DNA of 64,000 nt from Dactylococcopsis salina PCC 8305 (GTDB taxonomy: Bacteria > Cyanobacteriota > Cyanobacteriia > Cyanobacteriales > Rubidibacteraceae). The stretch lies in assembly GCF_000317615.1 (NCBI RefSeq), contig NC_019780.1, positions 124,001 to 188,000 of the forward strand, given 5' to 3'. The notes under the pieces were generated by a model. It was given only the letters and a program-made list of their open reading frames with translations. It was not told the origin of the DNA and did no database searches. Made by a program: the position numbers and the translations under genes. This document shows positions 35,118-44,995 of this stretch, piece by piece; positions within the stretch are counted from its first letter, which is position 1, and every line of letters starts with the position of its first letter.

Positions 35118-35827
35118 TTAAGGAAATTGCCACTGCGTTAAAACCCCAACGCGACTGTCTTTAGAAACCGCTGCATTTTGCTTTTGAATCTCTACCCCTA
35201 AACGCAATTGATCACTAACCGCATAACCGACCGCCAGGGTGGTTAAACCGACTTCTGTCTCCTTTCCTGGGGAGAGAAAACTTTGAGTCAAACGAATATC
35301 GGCTGCATCAGTGCGAGATAAAACCAGACGCAATTGCAAACCGACATTGAGTCCATCTTCCTGATAGTCTTCTGTCTCTAAGTAATGATAACCGACTACG
35401 GGAGCAAGATTAAAATAGTTACCGAGAGAAAATAGAGAGTAAAAAAGATTGCCTTCAAAATGAACGCGGTCAGCATTTAAACTTTGACTATATCCAATAT
35501 TAGCCGTAATTCCTGTAGTTCCGAAAAAAACATCTTCTACACCGACTTGAAAGCCTCCGAGATCATCACTAGAAGGATATTGAACAATTCCTAATTTCAC
35601 TTTCGTATTAAAACTCGGATCATTACGAATATCCTCTAAAACATTGGGAATTTCTGTTCCCCATTTTTTAAAAACTGGACTACTTTGAATTAAATTCGAG
35701 TCAATATCTAACGCTTCCTCTAAACTCGGATTTGCCTGTGTTTTTGAGTTAGGAAATAAAGTAATAAAAACACTACAAACAGAAGCAACTACCCACTTAA
35801 TTTTAATAACTTAATCCCCCTTGCCAT
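35118..35827 (-). pseudogene. Frameshifted secreted/outer-membrane-like protein gene
   Basis: The intact frame at 35118-35600 (160 codons from a GTG) is only the 3' part. The same frame is open upstream to 35810 and encodes WVVASVCSVFITLF then PNSKTQA, a signal-peptide-like stretch, then PSLEEALDIDSNL. It has no ATG, GTG or TTG before an in-frame TAA at 35813. An ATG at 35827 with GAGGAAGG and a TATACT box upstream begins MARGIKLLK in another frame. One extra A in the AAAA run at 35802-35805 would join the two into a ~236-residue protein. The body is rich in alternating beta strands (VGYHYLETEDYQEDGLNVGL) and ends WQFP, barrel-like. Family unknown. Confidence 0.6.
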
Positions 35828-35879
35828 ATCGGTTAAACCTTCCTCAAATCTAGTATAATTCTTCTCCTAATTGACTGAC

Positions 35880-36235
35880 AAAAGAGCCAAAACCCAAAAA
35901 ATAACGGTAGAGTTGGGTTACGCGGTAGCTTCACCGAACCTACGACTGACTGATATTACGCCGTAGCTTCACCGAACCTACGACTGACTGATATTACGCC
36001 GTAGCTTCACCGAACCTAAGACTGACAAAACAGCCAAAACCCAAAAAAAATAACGGTAGAGTTGGGTTACGCCGTAGCTTCACCCATCTTGTGGGCAAAT
36101 GGGATGGGAGGGGGGGGACTCAGTTGGAAAAATCAAGACTAAAATCAACGTGGGCTTCATACGGTGATGCAACTAATGCATTTGTAAAAAGTTGATCAAC
36201 CGTTCCCCCTTGTGAAGGGGGGCTAGGGGGGATTG
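35880..36235. repeat. Variant type A repeats plus one type B unit upstream of sepF
   Basis: Three or four units of GTAGAGTTGGGTTACGC(C/G)GTAGCTTCACC with the spacer GAACCTACGACTGACTGATA repeat at about 53-bp spacing from 35909. A GGGAGGGGGGG run and one type B unit (CCCCCTTGTGAAGGGGGG, near 36206) follow. No gene is seen between the pseudogene start at 35827 and sepF at 36380. Confidence 0.75.
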
Positions 36236-36379
36236 ATTGACAATTCATTTAGGATTGCCATAAAAGTTCAGGTTAGCAACAAGGACAAATCAAAAATAAT
36301 GATTTTTTAGTCAACTTGGCTAACACAATCTCGAAAATTAAAACTAATAGCTGTATCGGTTTGTGAGGGAGGAAAAACG

Positions 36380-36970
36380 GTGAGTAACGTATTCAACAGA
36401 TTAAGAGATTTTGTCGGTTTTAATGAACCCGAAGACGTGGAAGAATATTATGAAGATGAAGAAATGGAGGACACTAACTATCGTCCGCAAGAGGTGACTC
36501 CTCCCCCAGAAAATGAACGTCCCCCTCGTCGTCGTTTAAAAGAGCGAACCCAGTTCACTCCAGAAACACGAGAAACAATGCCCACCACTTCTAAAAGTAA
36601 TGTAATTGGTATGCCTGGTGCAAATAACGGATTAAATGAAATTGTGGTCATCGAGCCACAGTCTTTTGAGAAAATGCCAGAAGTGATTCAGGCGCTACGA
36701 AAACGGAAAACGGTTCTTTTGAACTTAAATATGATGGAACCTGATGACGCACAACGAGCGGTGGATTTTGTTGCTGGTGGAACATTTGCCATTGATGGCA
36801 ATCAAGAGCGTGTGGGAGAAAGTATTTTTCTCTTTACTCCCGATTGTGTGAATGTTACCAGTCACTCTCATAGCACGCAGGGGCTGACAGCCCCAAATCC
36901 CAGTAATGTTCACCAAATGAATCCGAATCCGACCAACTGGCGCAACCAAGGTGATCAAATCCCACAGTAG
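36380..36970 (+). CDS. sepF: Cell division protein SepF
   Basis: A 196-residue septum protein that binds the FtsZ tail and anchors the ring to the membrane. The N-terminal amphipathic helix is [14 protein letters not shown], followed by an acidic/Pro-rich linker (about 15-75). The SepF core spans about 85-165: [40 protein letters not shown] and [20 protein letters not shown]. The C-terminal tail is Asn/Pro-rich. Start is a GTG with GAGGGAGG upstream. It lies 43 bp upstream of proC, the usual cyanobacterial pairing. Confidence 0.95.
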   Translation: MSNVFNRLRDFVGFNEPEDVEEYYEDEEMEDTNYRPQEVTPPPENERPPRRRLKERTQFTPETRETMPTTSKSNVIGMPGANNGLNEIVVIEPQSFEKMPEVIQALRKRKTVLLNLNMMEPDDAQRAVDFVAGGTFAIDGNQERVGESIFLFTPDCVNVTSHSHSTQGLTAPNPSNVHQMNPNPTNWRNQGDQIPQ

Positions 36971-37013
36971 GTTAAAATAAGACCGCATAGAAACGATAGT
37001 TGATTAATTAAAA

Positions 37014-37829
37014 GTGTCTATACGGTTTGGAATGATTGGCGGCGGGGTGATGGGTGAAGCGATCCTCTCCCGCCTCATTAAAGAAAAAATGTATTCTCCA
37101 GAAACAGTCTTGGTGAGTGAACCTTCCTCAGACAGACGAGAGGAGTTAGCGCAACGTTATCAGATTGAGGTAACGGATAGTAATCGTAAGGTAATGCAGT
37201 CCGCTTCCGAAGTGTTATTACTGGCGGTGAAGCCTCAAGTTTTACCTCGTATTGAAGCTGATTGGGATGGTGCAAAGGAAAATATAGAGCATTTACCCCT
37301 TTTAATCTCGATTTTGGCTGGAATCCCTATTTTAAGACTGGAAGCAGGATTAGACCCCCTTCCTGTGGTGCGAGTGATGCCGAATACGAATGCAACGGTG
37401 GGCGCAAGTATGAGCGCGATCGCCCCTGGTTCGAGATTAAGAACAGAACAGTTGACCCTTGCGAAAACGATTCTCAGCACGATCGGGCAGGTGGTAGAAG
37501 TGTCAGAATCGGCAATGGACGCGGTAACAGGGGTGTCGGGTTCGGGTCCGGCGTATGTAGCACTGTTGATTGAATCTCTCGCTGATGGGGGAGTAAGTGC
37601 GGGTTTACCGCGCTCGATCGCCCAACAGTTGGCAATACAGACTGTTCTCGGAACCGCGACTCTCCTCCAAGAAGAACAAATTCATCCCGCACAACTCAAA
37701 GATCGGGTGACTAGCCCTGGTGGTACAACGATCGCGGGGGTGGCGGAGTTAGAAGCGTCAGGATTTCGATCGGCAATTATCAAAGCCGTACAAGCCGCAC
37801 AAGCTCGATCGGCGGAATTAGGACATTAG
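37014..37829 (+). CDS. proC: Pyrroline-5-carboxylate reductase
   Basis: A 271-residue enzyme for the last step of proline synthesis, NAD(P)H-dependent. The dinucleotide-binding motif GMIGGGVMGEAIL is at residues 6-18, VVRVMPNTNATVGASM follows, and the C-terminal SGSGPAYVALLIESLADGG and TSPGGTTIAG motifs are diagnostic. Start is a GTG. It shares a transcription unit with sepF. The C-terminus is convergent with rfaE2 across six bases. Confidence 0.95.
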   Translation: MSIRFGMIGGGVMGEAILSRLIKEKMYSPETVLVSEPSSDRREELAQRYQIEVTDSNRKVMQSASEVLLLAVKPQVLPRIEADWDGAKENIEHLPLLISILAGIPILRLEAGLDPLPVVRVMPNTNATVGASMSAIAPGSRLRTEQLTLAKTILSTIGQVVEVSESAMDAVTGVSGSGPAYVALLIESLADGGVSAGLPRSIAQQLAIQTVLGTATLLQEEQIHPAQLKDRVTSPGGTTIAGVAELEASGFRSAIIKAVQAAQARSAELGH

Positions 37830-37835
37830 AAAGGT

Positions 37836-38324
37836 TTACCCCTGTAAGATTTTCCGAATCACATCGCTAGTGGAAGTGGGAACTTCGATTTGAATCAATT
37901 GAATGCTCCCACCGTAGCTTTGTACCGTTTTCGCTTCTGGTAACGTCTCGATGGTATAGTCTCCCCCTTTGGCGTAGATATCTGGTTTCAGAGTTTGAAT
38001 TAATTCCGTTGCGGTTGTTTCGGAAAAAATCACCACAGCATCCACAACCCTTAACGCCGCTAAAACTTCCGCCCGTTGACTTTCAGGAAGAATTGGACGC
38101 GGGGGAAAACCAGTTTTTTGAGGTTTAATCCGACTCACTGATAAATCACTATTGACTCCCACAACCAATGTTTTTCCTAACGATTTCGCTGTTTGTAAAT
38201 AACGCAGATGACCCACGTGCAGCAAATCAAAACAACCGTTGGTTAAAACCAATGGTCGCCATTGTTCAGGGTTTTCCTTGATTTCGACCTCTAACGCCGC
38301 TAAAGTCGAATAAACCTTTGACAT
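37836..38324 (-). CDS. rfaE2: Adenylyltransferase of the RfaE/HldE C-terminal type
   Basis: A 162-residue nucleotidyltransferase. The LTNGCFDLLHVGHLRYL stretch carries the HxGH nucleotide-binding signature, and later motifs are VGVNSDLSVSRIK, RAEVLAAL and YAKGGDYTIETLPEA. It activates heptose 1-phosphate (or a related sugar phosphate) for envelope glycan synthesis. The kinase half of HldE is not fused and not in the window. The reading frame extends to a TTG 10 codons upstream; the ATG at 38324 is preferred. Convergent with proC. Confidence 0.88.
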   Translation of the reverse strand: MSKVYSTLAALEVEIKENPEQWRPLVLTNGCFDLLHVGHLRYLQTAKSLGKTLVVGVNSDLSVSRIKPQKTGFPPRPILPESQRAEVLAALRVVDAVVIFSETTATELIQTLKPDIYAKGGDYTIETLPEAKTVQSYGGSIQLIQIEVPTSTSDVIRKILQG

Positions 38325-38379
38325 GATGAGTGATTGATTATTTTGACGAGACAACTGCTTAATTCTAATTGATAGTAAT

Positions 38380-38645
38380 CCCCCCTAACCCCCCGATGAT
38401 TGGGGGGAATCAGATAAAAAGTAGGTTGGGTGGAGAGAAGTGAAACCCAACACCAATTACAAGCAATGGCTCTGAACCTGATCTCAGAAGTGAGAAAAAG
38501 ATTAAATTATACCATGTTGGAAAAGTCAAGTTGCATTAAAGCCCCCCAAACCCCCCAAGTCTGGGGGGCTTAAAGAGTCGATACTGTAGCGCCAGTTTTT
38601 CAAAATGGTATTAGTTCCCCCAATCTTGGGGGTTAGGGGGCTAAA
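38380..38645. repeat. Type B (three) and type A (one) repeats
   Basis: Between rfaE2 and the DUF2993 gene lie three type B units (near 38380, 38540 and 38615) and one type A unit (38422-38455). The remaining ~90 bp before the next start shows no gene. Confidence 0.75.
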
Positions 38646-38738
38646 ACTATAAATCCGCCTCAGTAAAGACGACAGTTAACATAAATTAATATAAGATGGA
38701 ACTTAAATTCACAAGCTAATAATTAATTAAGAATAACC

Positions 38739-39488
38739 ATGCTGTTTTCGTTAGCCACCCAAGATTTAGGACAACAAACTCTTAATCGCATCGCAGAATT
38801 TGCGCTTTCTAGTCAACTGGATGAGTCAGATCAGCTAAGTGTTGATGTGAAAACTGATCCCAGTTTACTTGCTCAAGGAAAACTAGCATCTCTCACCATA
38901 GATGGCGAAGGGTTGGTGATGCAAAAAGATTTACGAATGCAGAAAATGGTGATTCAATTGGAGAATATTGCGGTTAGTCCGATTAAAGCCTTAACAGGAA
39001 ATATTGAGTTAACAGAAACCAGTACAGGAAAAGCGGATATTGTTCTCACAGAAGCCGATATTAACCGCGCTTTTAATTCCCAAACTCTACAGGAACAAAT
39101 GCAAAACTTGCAGATGCAAATTGATAATGATCCTGTAACTTTAGATGTTTTAGCCGTAGAATGTCATTTATTGCCACAGGGAGCGATCGGGATTAATGCT
39201 AAAATAAAAATTCGAGAAACTGAGGAGATTCAGCAAACTTATTTTACAACCATTCCTCGTGTTAGTGATGGCGGAAGAGGCGTTTCTCTTAATAATGTCA
39301 GTTATGCAGAAGGAAAAGAACTCTCGCCGAAGTTAACAGAAGCACTGTTAGAAAAAGCTAGAAGTATTCTGAATTTAAGTAACTTTGAAATGGATGGAAT
39401 TAGTTTAGAAATTAACCAATTATTGGTCAAAAAAGGAGAACTAGATTTGAGCGCGATCGCGCAGATAACTAAATTTCCCAAACCGTAA
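38739..39488 (+). CDS. DUF2993 (LmeA-like) protein
   Basis: A 249-residue protein matching the DUF2993 family of cyanobacteria and actinobacteria. It has the typical LMQKDLRMQKMVIQLENIAVSP-type core and the late-conserved ADINRAFNSQ. Actinobacterial members bind phospholipid or act on mannan; the cyanobacterial role is unknown. No signal peptide or transmembrane segment is obvious, since it starts with a short hydrophobic stretch only (MLFSLATQDL). It is followed after three bases by a DUF167 gene and then DUF790, forming a likely three-gene operon. Confidence 0.8.
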   Translation: MLFSLATQDLGQQTLNRIAEFALSSQLDESDQLSVDVKTDPSLLAQGKLASLTIDGEGLVMQKDLRMQKMVIQLENIAVSPIKALTGNIELTETSTGKADIVLTEADINRAFNSQTLQEQMQNLQMQIDNDPVTLDVLAVECHLLPQGAIGINAKIKIRETEEIQQTYFTTIPRVSDGGRGVSLNNVSYAEGKELSPKLTEALLEKARSILNLSNFEMDGISLEINQLLVKKGELDLSAIAQITKFPKP

Positions 39489-39491
39489 TCA

Positions 39492-39713
39492 ATGAAGAAA
39501 CTTTCCGTTAAAGTTAAACCCAATTCTAAACAGCAAAAAGTGGAAACGGGGGAGAATGGCGACTTAATTATTCGTCTTAAATCTCCTCCTGTAGAAGGGA
39601 AAGCGAACGCCGAATTGATTAAATTATTAGCGAAAACCTACGGCGTGAGAAAATCTCAAGTTAAAATTAAATCGGGATTAACTGCTAAAATCAAACAGGT
39701 AGAGATTGAGTAA
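39492..39713 (+). CDS. DUF167 / YggU family protein
   Basis: A 73-residue protein covering a single DUF167 domain: [10 protein letters not shown] opening, [20 protein letters not shown] core and [11 protein letters not shown] end. Family structures show a small alpha/beta fold of unknown function. It begins three bases after the DUF2993 stop and ends eight bases before the DUF790 gene. Confidence 0.88.
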   Translation: MKKLSVKVKPNSKQQKVETGENGDLIIRLKSPPVEGKANAELIKLLAKTYGVRKSQVKIKSGLTAKIKQVEIE

Positions 39714-39720
39714 AGAATGA

Positions 39721-40947
39721 ATGCTAAAAAGTGACCATTTAATTCATCGACAAAATGGGGAGAGTATTATTCCCAAACAGTTGTTAGTGGAAGATACAAA
39801 TGGCGCGATTACTTTAGCTAATGAATTGATTTCCTGTTTTGAACAATCCGTCGGAAAACCGCAAAAAGAACTCGATCGAGCGTTATCAGAAAAAGAAGCA
39901 GACAACACGGATTATCGGATTCAAAGAGGATTAGCACACCTTTTAAAAAATAATTTCTCCACCTTTGAAATCATTAGTCCTCTTGAACCACAAACCTTGC
40001 GTCAACGGGTATTTAGTAAAGCTGCCAATACCATCCCCACCCCTCATCACCGTCAAGCAACCTTAGAAACCCTCGCCAACGAACTCACCACAGAACTTAA
40101 ACGCACCGTTTTCATCTCAGAAATTGAACAAGGACTTTACGCAGACTTACAAGAAAACCGCATCCTAACACAATTTGAAACTCCCGCACCAGAGACACTT
40201 CTCCATCGCTACAATCTCTCCCAAGTACAAGGCATTCTTTACCGCGCCACCTTAATTGAAATCAACGCCCACCGAAATGTTCCAGGACAATATAAACTTC
40301 TCTTTCGCTATCTCAAACTCTTTCAACTCATGGCTTATATCGAAGGAGACGCAGATCATGGGTTCACCATCACCATTGACGGACCCGCAAGTGTGTTTAA
40401 GTCCAGTACCCGTTACGGGTTAGCCTTAGCGAAGTTACTCCCCGCGTTACTCCATGTCAGTCGTTGGGAATTGAAAGTTATTATAGAACAGCGCGATCGA
40501 TACAGTAAAGCCCTCAGACAAGGACGATTTAGCCTTGATAGTCATTGTGGGCTAGTCAGCCATTATCCGCCTGGAAAGCCCTACGATAGCCTGCTAGAAG
40601 AATCATTTGCCAAACGCTGGGAGAAAGAAAAAACGCAATGGCAACTAGAGAGAGAAGTTGACCTCATTCCCATTCCAGGAAGCGTAATGATTCCAGACTT
40701 TCGCTTAGTTCATCCTAATGGAAACGAGTTTCTCCTAGAAATCATCGGTTATTGGCGACCTGAATACCTAAGAAAAAAATTCTATCAAGTGCGTAACTCG
40801 CAAGTCGATAACTTGATTTTAGCCATTTCCGAACGTTTAAATCTCGATAAAGCTGGAGTCAACTTCGACAATGTTCCCGCCAAGCTAGTGTGGTTCAAAG
40901 ATAAATTATCCCCGAAAGCCGTCTTAGCTGTTTTAGCCGAGGATTAA
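39721..40947 (+). CDS. DUF790 family protein (Bax1-like nuclease)
   Basis: A 408-residue protein of the DUF790 family, whose archaeal members (Bax1) are nuclease partners of the XPB helicase. An N-terminal all-helical part precedes a middle region with GSVMIPDFRLVHPNGNEFLL and IIGYWRPEYLRKKF, a PD-(D/E)xK-like arrangement (PD...E-I) near residues 324-345. No XPB helicase gene is visible here, so the partner is elsewhere or absent. It is the last gene of the DUF2993-DUF167-DUF790 run. DNA repair or processing is an inference from the archaeal relatives. Confidence 0.78.
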   Translation: MLKSDHLIHRQNGESIIPKQLLVEDTNGAITLANELISCFEQSVGKPQKELDRALSEKEADNTDYRIQRGLAHLLKNNFSTFEIISPLEPQTLRQRVFSKAANTIPTPHHRQATLETLANELTTELKRTVFISEIEQGLYADLQENRILTQFETPAPETLLHRYNLSQVQGILYRATLIEINAHRNVPGQYKLLFRYLKLFQLMAYIEGDADHGFTITIDGPASVFKSSTRYGLALAKLLPALLHVSRWELKVIIEQRDRYSKALRQGRFSLDSHCGLVSHYPPGKPYDSLLEESFAKRWEKEKTQWQLEREVDLIPIPGSVMIPDFRLVHPNGNEFLLEIIGYWRPEYLRKKFYQVRNSQVDNLILAISERLNLDKAGVNFDNVPAKLVWFKDKLSPKAVLAVLAED

Positions 40948-41004
40948 TATAATGAGAAATTGTTACAATCCTTAATGGTAACGATAACGAGAGAGAGGAC
41001 AACT

Positions 41005-41481
41005 ATGGAATTACCAGAATCAGTTAAAGTTTGGTCGCAATTTTTCCACCCTGCTTTTATGTGGATTTTGTTAGGGGCTTCCGTTTACACATTGTATTTA
41101 GGAATACAATTTCGCCGCGCCCGTAATGGTGCAGAGGGAGTAAAAGAGAAAAAGGGAAAATTGAGAGAGAAACACTATACTTTAAGTTCAATTTTATTAG
41201 CTTTAGTGGTGTTAGGAAATCTCGGAGGAATGGCAATTACCTATATTAATAATGGTAAATTATTTGTCGGTCCTCACCTGTTAGTGGGTTTAGGAATGTT
41301 GGCGCTTTTTGCTGCTTCGGCTGCGTTAGTACCTTGGATGACAAAAGGAAACAATTTAGCCCGTAATGCTCACATTGTATTTAATGTTGGGATTCTTGGC
41401 TTATTTAGTTGGCAAGCTCTAACAGGAATGCAAATTTTATTTAAAATTATTGGTGGTTTAGGCGGCAGTGATGCAGCTTAA
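41005..41481 (+). CDS. DUF4079 family membrane protein
   Basis: A 158-residue protein with four transmembrane segments (about 13-32, 56-76, 86-106 and 120-143). The conserved sequences HPAFMWILLG, SILLALVVLGNLGGMAITY and GPHLLVGLGML match the DUF4079 family found in cyanobacteria, where some members are cytochrome b561-like. The ATG at 41005 is preceded by AGAGAGG; the frame also extends to an ATG 15 codons upstream without a Shine-Dalgarno. Function unknown. Confidence 0.8.
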   Translation: MELPESVKVWSQFFHPAFMWILLGASVYTLYLGIQFRRARNGAEGVKEKKGKLREKHYTLSSILLALVVLGNLGGMAITYINNGKLFVGPHLLVGLGMLALFAASAALVPWMTKGNNLARNAHIVFNVGILGLFSWQALTGMQILFKIIGGLGGSDAA

Positions 41482-41489
41482 TTCTTAGT

Positions 41490-41760
41490 AGATGTAGGTT
41501 GGGTGGAGGTGACGAAACCCAACAAAATTTGTCTTTCGTCCTTCGTCCTTTGTCCTTTGTTTTCCAATGACTAATGACTAATGTACAGACGTGCCATGGA
41601 ACGTCTCTACCTAATGACTAATTGGTGTTGGGTTTAGCGCTGGCTTCACCCAACCTACTTTTGATCTGATCACTGGTCACTGATCGATGTTGGGTTACAC
41701 GCTTGTTTCACCCAATCTACTGCTGAAATCCCCGCAATTGGTATCAATTCAGGGGGACTC
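41490..41760. repeat. Type A repeats with heptamer tracts and a CCATGG palindrome
   Basis: Three type A units (near 41497, 41632 and 41687), CCTTCGT/CCTTTGT heptamers, TGACTAA runs, a GACGTGCCATGGAACGTC palindrome at 41588-41606 and a half type B unit. The remaining ~110 bases before gyrA hold an A/T-rich leader. The frame at 41687-41941 is a repeat artefact overlapping gyrA. Confidence 0.8.
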
Positions 41761-41873
41761 CGTAAGTTATAATGGGAGGGTAAATCGTAAAATTAGTAGC
41801 ATTAATCAGAAAAAAGAAGGAGTGTTTCTCTTTCTTGTTTTTACTTCTGATTGCAACGGAGTTTTAAAAAATT

Positions 41874-44414
41874 ATGACCCCTTCCCAAGAGCGGATTATC
41901 CCGACCGAACTGCGAAACGAAATGTCTCAATGTTATCTTGAGTACGCGATGAGCGTCATTGTGGGTCGGGCGTTACCAGATGCACGAGATGGTTTGAAAC
42001 CCGTTCATCGACGCATTTTATATGCGATGTATGAGTTGGGACTCACCGCCGATCGTCCTTTTCGGAAATGCGCTCGTGTGGTGGGGGAAGTGTTAGGGAA
42101 ATATCACCCCCATGGCGATACGGCGGTTTATGATGCTTTGGTGCGGATGGCGCAACTCTTCTCAATGCGCGATCCTTTGATTAATGGTCATGGGAATTTT
42201 GGCTCGATCGATAACGATCCCCCGGCGGCAATGCGTTACACAGAATGCCGCTTACAAGCTCTTTCCACTGATGCCCTACTACAGGATATCGAATCCGATA
42301 CTGTTGATTTTATCGACAACTTTGATGGGTCGCAACAAGAACCGATGGTTCTTCCCTCCCGTATCCCACAACTGCTATTAAATGGGTCTTCTGGGATTGC
42401 GGTGGGAATGGCGACGAATATTCCCCCGCATAATTTAGGAGAATTAGTGGATGGCGCGATCGCGCTCATTCAAAATCCTGATCTGACCACAGCAGAATTA
42501 ATGCAATATATCCCTGGCCCTGACTTTCCTACGGGAGGACAAATTTTAGGACGCAGTGGGATTAAAGCGGCTTACGAGGAAGGACGAGGATCAATTACCA
42601 TGCGTGGGGTTGCGGAAATTGAAACCCTCTCCCAACCTGGAAGACAGGATAAAGAAGCGATTATTGTCACGGAACTTCCCTATCAAAGTAATAAAGCCGC
42701 CATCATCGAGAAAATTGCGGAACTGGTCAACGACAAAAAACTGGAGGGGATTTCTGATATTCGGGATGAGAGCGATCGAACGGGGATGCGAATCGTGATC
42801 GAACTGCGAAAAGATGCTTATCCTCGCGTAGTTCTTAATAATCTTTATAAACAAACGCCCTTACAAATGAATTTTGGGGCGAATATGTTGGCGTTAGTCA
42901 ACGGAGAACCGCAACACCTCAACTTAAAGAAATTTCTGGAAGTCTTCGTTGAATTTCGCGTCGAAACCATTACCCGTCGCACCACTTACCTATTAAGAAA
43001 AGCACAAGAACGGGATCATATCCTACAGGGATTATTAATCGCCCTCCAAGATATTGAAGCAGTTATTCGCATCATTAGAAGCGCAGCGGATACCCCAACC
43101 GCAAAAGCCAACCTCACAGAACATTTCGGACTGTCAGAAGCGCAAACCGATGCAATTTTGCAAATGCAGTTACGGCGGTTGACCGCATTAGAAGCGGAAA
43201 AAATCCAAGCTGAACACGAAGACTTACTGGCGAAAATTACTGATTACCAAGACATTCTAGCCCGACGGGAACGCATTGAAGAGATTATTCAAACGGAATT
43301 AACCCAGATTAAAGAAAAATATGCCACTCCTCGCCGTACCATCATTGAAAGCGCAGAAGGAGAAATTGTTGATCTAGATTTGATTGCCAATGAACAAGCG
43401 ATTATTCTCCTCACCGAACAAGGGTATATTAAACGGATGCCAGTGGATACCTTTGGCTCACAGAATCGGGCGACACGAGGAAAATCGGCGGCGAAAATGA
43501 AAGAAGATGATGGCGTAGAGCATTTTATTAGTTGCTGTGACCATGACCATCTCTTATTTTTCAGCGATCGAGGCGTAGTTTATGCCCTCAATGCTTACCA
43601 AATCCCGATCGGGTCTCGGACTTCCAGAGGAACGCCACTATTGCAGATGTTACCCATTTCTCAAGCAGAAAAGATCACCACAGTGTTATCAGTGCGAGAG
43701 TTTACCGAAGAAGACTATTTAATTATGCTGACGAAACAGGGGAACATCAAGAAAACCTCTCTGTCTGCGTTTAGTAATATTCGTAGTAACGGGTTAATTG
43801 CGATTTCCCTTGCTGAGGAAGACCAATTGCGTTGGGTGCGGTTGGCAAAAGAAAGCGATAGTATTATTATTGGTTCTCGACTGGGAATGGCGATTCATTT
43901 CCGCGCTAGTCACGAGCAATTACGCCCTCTCGGACGGGCAACCCGAGGCGTAAAAGCAATGAAGCTGAAACCCAATGATGAGTTAATCAGCATGGATATT
44001 CTTCCCGCGCAAGTGATCGCAGAGATGAAGGAAGAAGCCACCGAAGAAGACGCATCGATCGAAGAACCGACACAGGAAGAAACCCTCTGGATTTTAGCGA
44101 TTACCAAAGGCGGTTACGGAAAACGAGTTCCTATCACTCAATTTCGCCTACAAAAACGGGCTGGTAAAGGCTTAAGTGCGATGAAATTCCGCAAACAGGA
44201 CTGTTTAGCTGCTTTGAAAGTGGTTCACGCAGACGAGGAATTAATGTTAGTCACGAATCGAGGGATTATCATTCGTCAGGGAACAGATGCGATTCCCAGA
44301 CAGTCTCGACAAGCAACTGGGGTGAGAGTACAACGGTTAGATCAAGACGATGCGATCGCGGCGGTAGCCTTAGTTCCCCCAGCAGAAGAAGAGGAAACTG
44401 GAGAAGACGAATAA
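41874..44414 (+). CDS. gyrA: DNA gyrase subunit A
   Basis: An 846-residue type II topoisomerase breakage-reunion subunit. The active-site tyrosine is Y122 (AAMRYTE), and the [20 protein letters not shown] helix lies before it. The C-terminal beta-pinwheel carries six RxxR-type blades, but the GyrA box position reads QNRATRGKS instead of the QRRGGKG form, so the supercoiling-specific box is degenerate. Classification as gyrase rather than topoisomerase IV follows cyanobacterial usage. AAGGAGT lies about 55 bp upstream, not in a Shine-Dalgarno position. The stop overlaps the next start by one base. Confidence 0.93.
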   Translation: MTPSQERIIPTELRNEMSQCYLEYAMSVIVGRALPDARDGLKPVHRRILYAMYELGLTADRPFRKCARVVGEVLGKYHPHGDTAVYDALVRMAQLFSMRDPLINGHGNFGSIDNDPPAAMRYTECRLQALSTDALLQDIESDTVDFIDNFDGSQQEPMVLPSRIPQLLLNGSSGIAVGMATNIPPHNLGELVDGAIALIQNPDLTTAELMQYIPGPDFPTGGQILGRSGIKAAYEEGRGSITMRGVAEIETLSQPGRQDKEAIIVTELPYQSNKAAIIEKIAELVNDKKLEGISDIRDESDRTGMRIVIELRKDAYPRVVLNNLYKQTPLQMNFGANMLALVNGEPQHLNLKKFLEVFVEFRVETITRRTTYLLRKAQERDHILQGLLIALQDIEAVIRIIRSAADTPTAKANLTEHFGLSEAQTDAILQMQLRRLTALEAEKIQAEHEDLLAKITDYQDILARRERIEEIIQTELTQIKEKYATPRRTIIESAEGEIVDLDLIANEQAIILLTEQGYIKRMPVDTFGSQNRATRGKSAAKMKEDDGVEHFISCCDHDHLLFFSDRGVVYALNAYQIPIGSRTSRGTPLLQMLPISQAEKITTVLSVREFTEEDYLIMLTKQGNIKKTSLSAFSNIRSNGLIAISLAEEDQLRWVRLAKESDSIIIGSRLGMAIHFRASHEQLRPLGRATRGVKAMKLKPNDELISMDILPAQVIAEMKEEATEEDASIEEPTQEETLWILAITKGGYGKRVPITQFRLQKRAGKGLSAMKFRKQDCLAALKVVHADEELMLVTNRGIIIRQGTDAIPRQSRQATGVRVQRLDQDDAIAAVALVPPAEEEETGEDE

Positions 44415-44995
44415 TGTCAACGGATTTGGGGTTAAAACTTGCTCAATGGTTGGCAGGAGAATTTGAGAACAAAGAGCAAGCCATGTCCGAACCTGCATGG
44501 TTTGTTAGTCTTAAATTATGGCATCGTCCGCTCCCGTTTCTGATTGATGGCAATTATGCGCTATTTGCAGAACAAGCACCCGCTTTAAAGCTCGATCGAC
44601 CTTATCGTCAACGAGTATTTGTTATCACCGCCACCGATCCGATCGCGATCCAATATTACGCTTTTAAGCAACCGCAACTATGGCAAGGATCAGGAAGGAA
44701 TCCTCAACAATTAGACTCTCTTCGTCTGGATGATTTGGAGAAGTTGCCAGATTGTGTTTTGCAAGTCACCGACACCGAAAAGGAGTTTTCTGCAAAACCT
44801 TTGCCTAACGCGGTGTGTCAGTTTTACGCCCAAGGTCGCCTTTGTGAGGTGAAATTAGGGTTTACCGTCACCGCAGAAGAATTTTTCAGTGATGACAAAG
44901 GCATTGATCCAGAAACGAAAAAACCGATTTGGGGGGCTTTAATGTCTCCCTATCGGTTTCAGAAAATTCAATCTTTCACGGTTTCCGAAGCCTGA
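44414..44995 (+). CDS. cpcT: Chromophore lyase CpcT/CpeT family
   Basis: A 193-residue phycobiliprotein lyase. Recognised by SLKLWHRPLPFLIDGNYALF, the PYRQRVFVI strand and the PKKPIWGALMSPYRFQKI-like end (actually KKPIWGALMSPYRFQKIQSF). Family members attach phycocyanobilin to Cys155 of beta-phycocyanin, or phycoerythrobilin in CpeT. It starts on the last base of the gyrA stop, an unusual partner. Its 3' end overlaps the convergent DUF393 gene by 28 bases. Confidence 0.88.
   Translation: MSTDLGLKLAQWLAGEFENKEQAMSEPAWFVSLKLWHRPLPFLIDGNYALFAEQAPALKLDRPYRQRVFVITATDPIAIQYYAFKQPQLWQGSGRNPQQLDSLRLDDLEKLPDCVLQVTDTEKEFSAKPLPNAVCQFYAQGRLCEVKLGFTVTAEEFFSDDKGIDPETKKPIWGALMSPYRFQKIQSFTVSEA

Noticed and set aside
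41687..41941. 84-codon plus frame before gyrA
   Set aside because: Starts in a type A repeat and overlaps gyrA in another frame.
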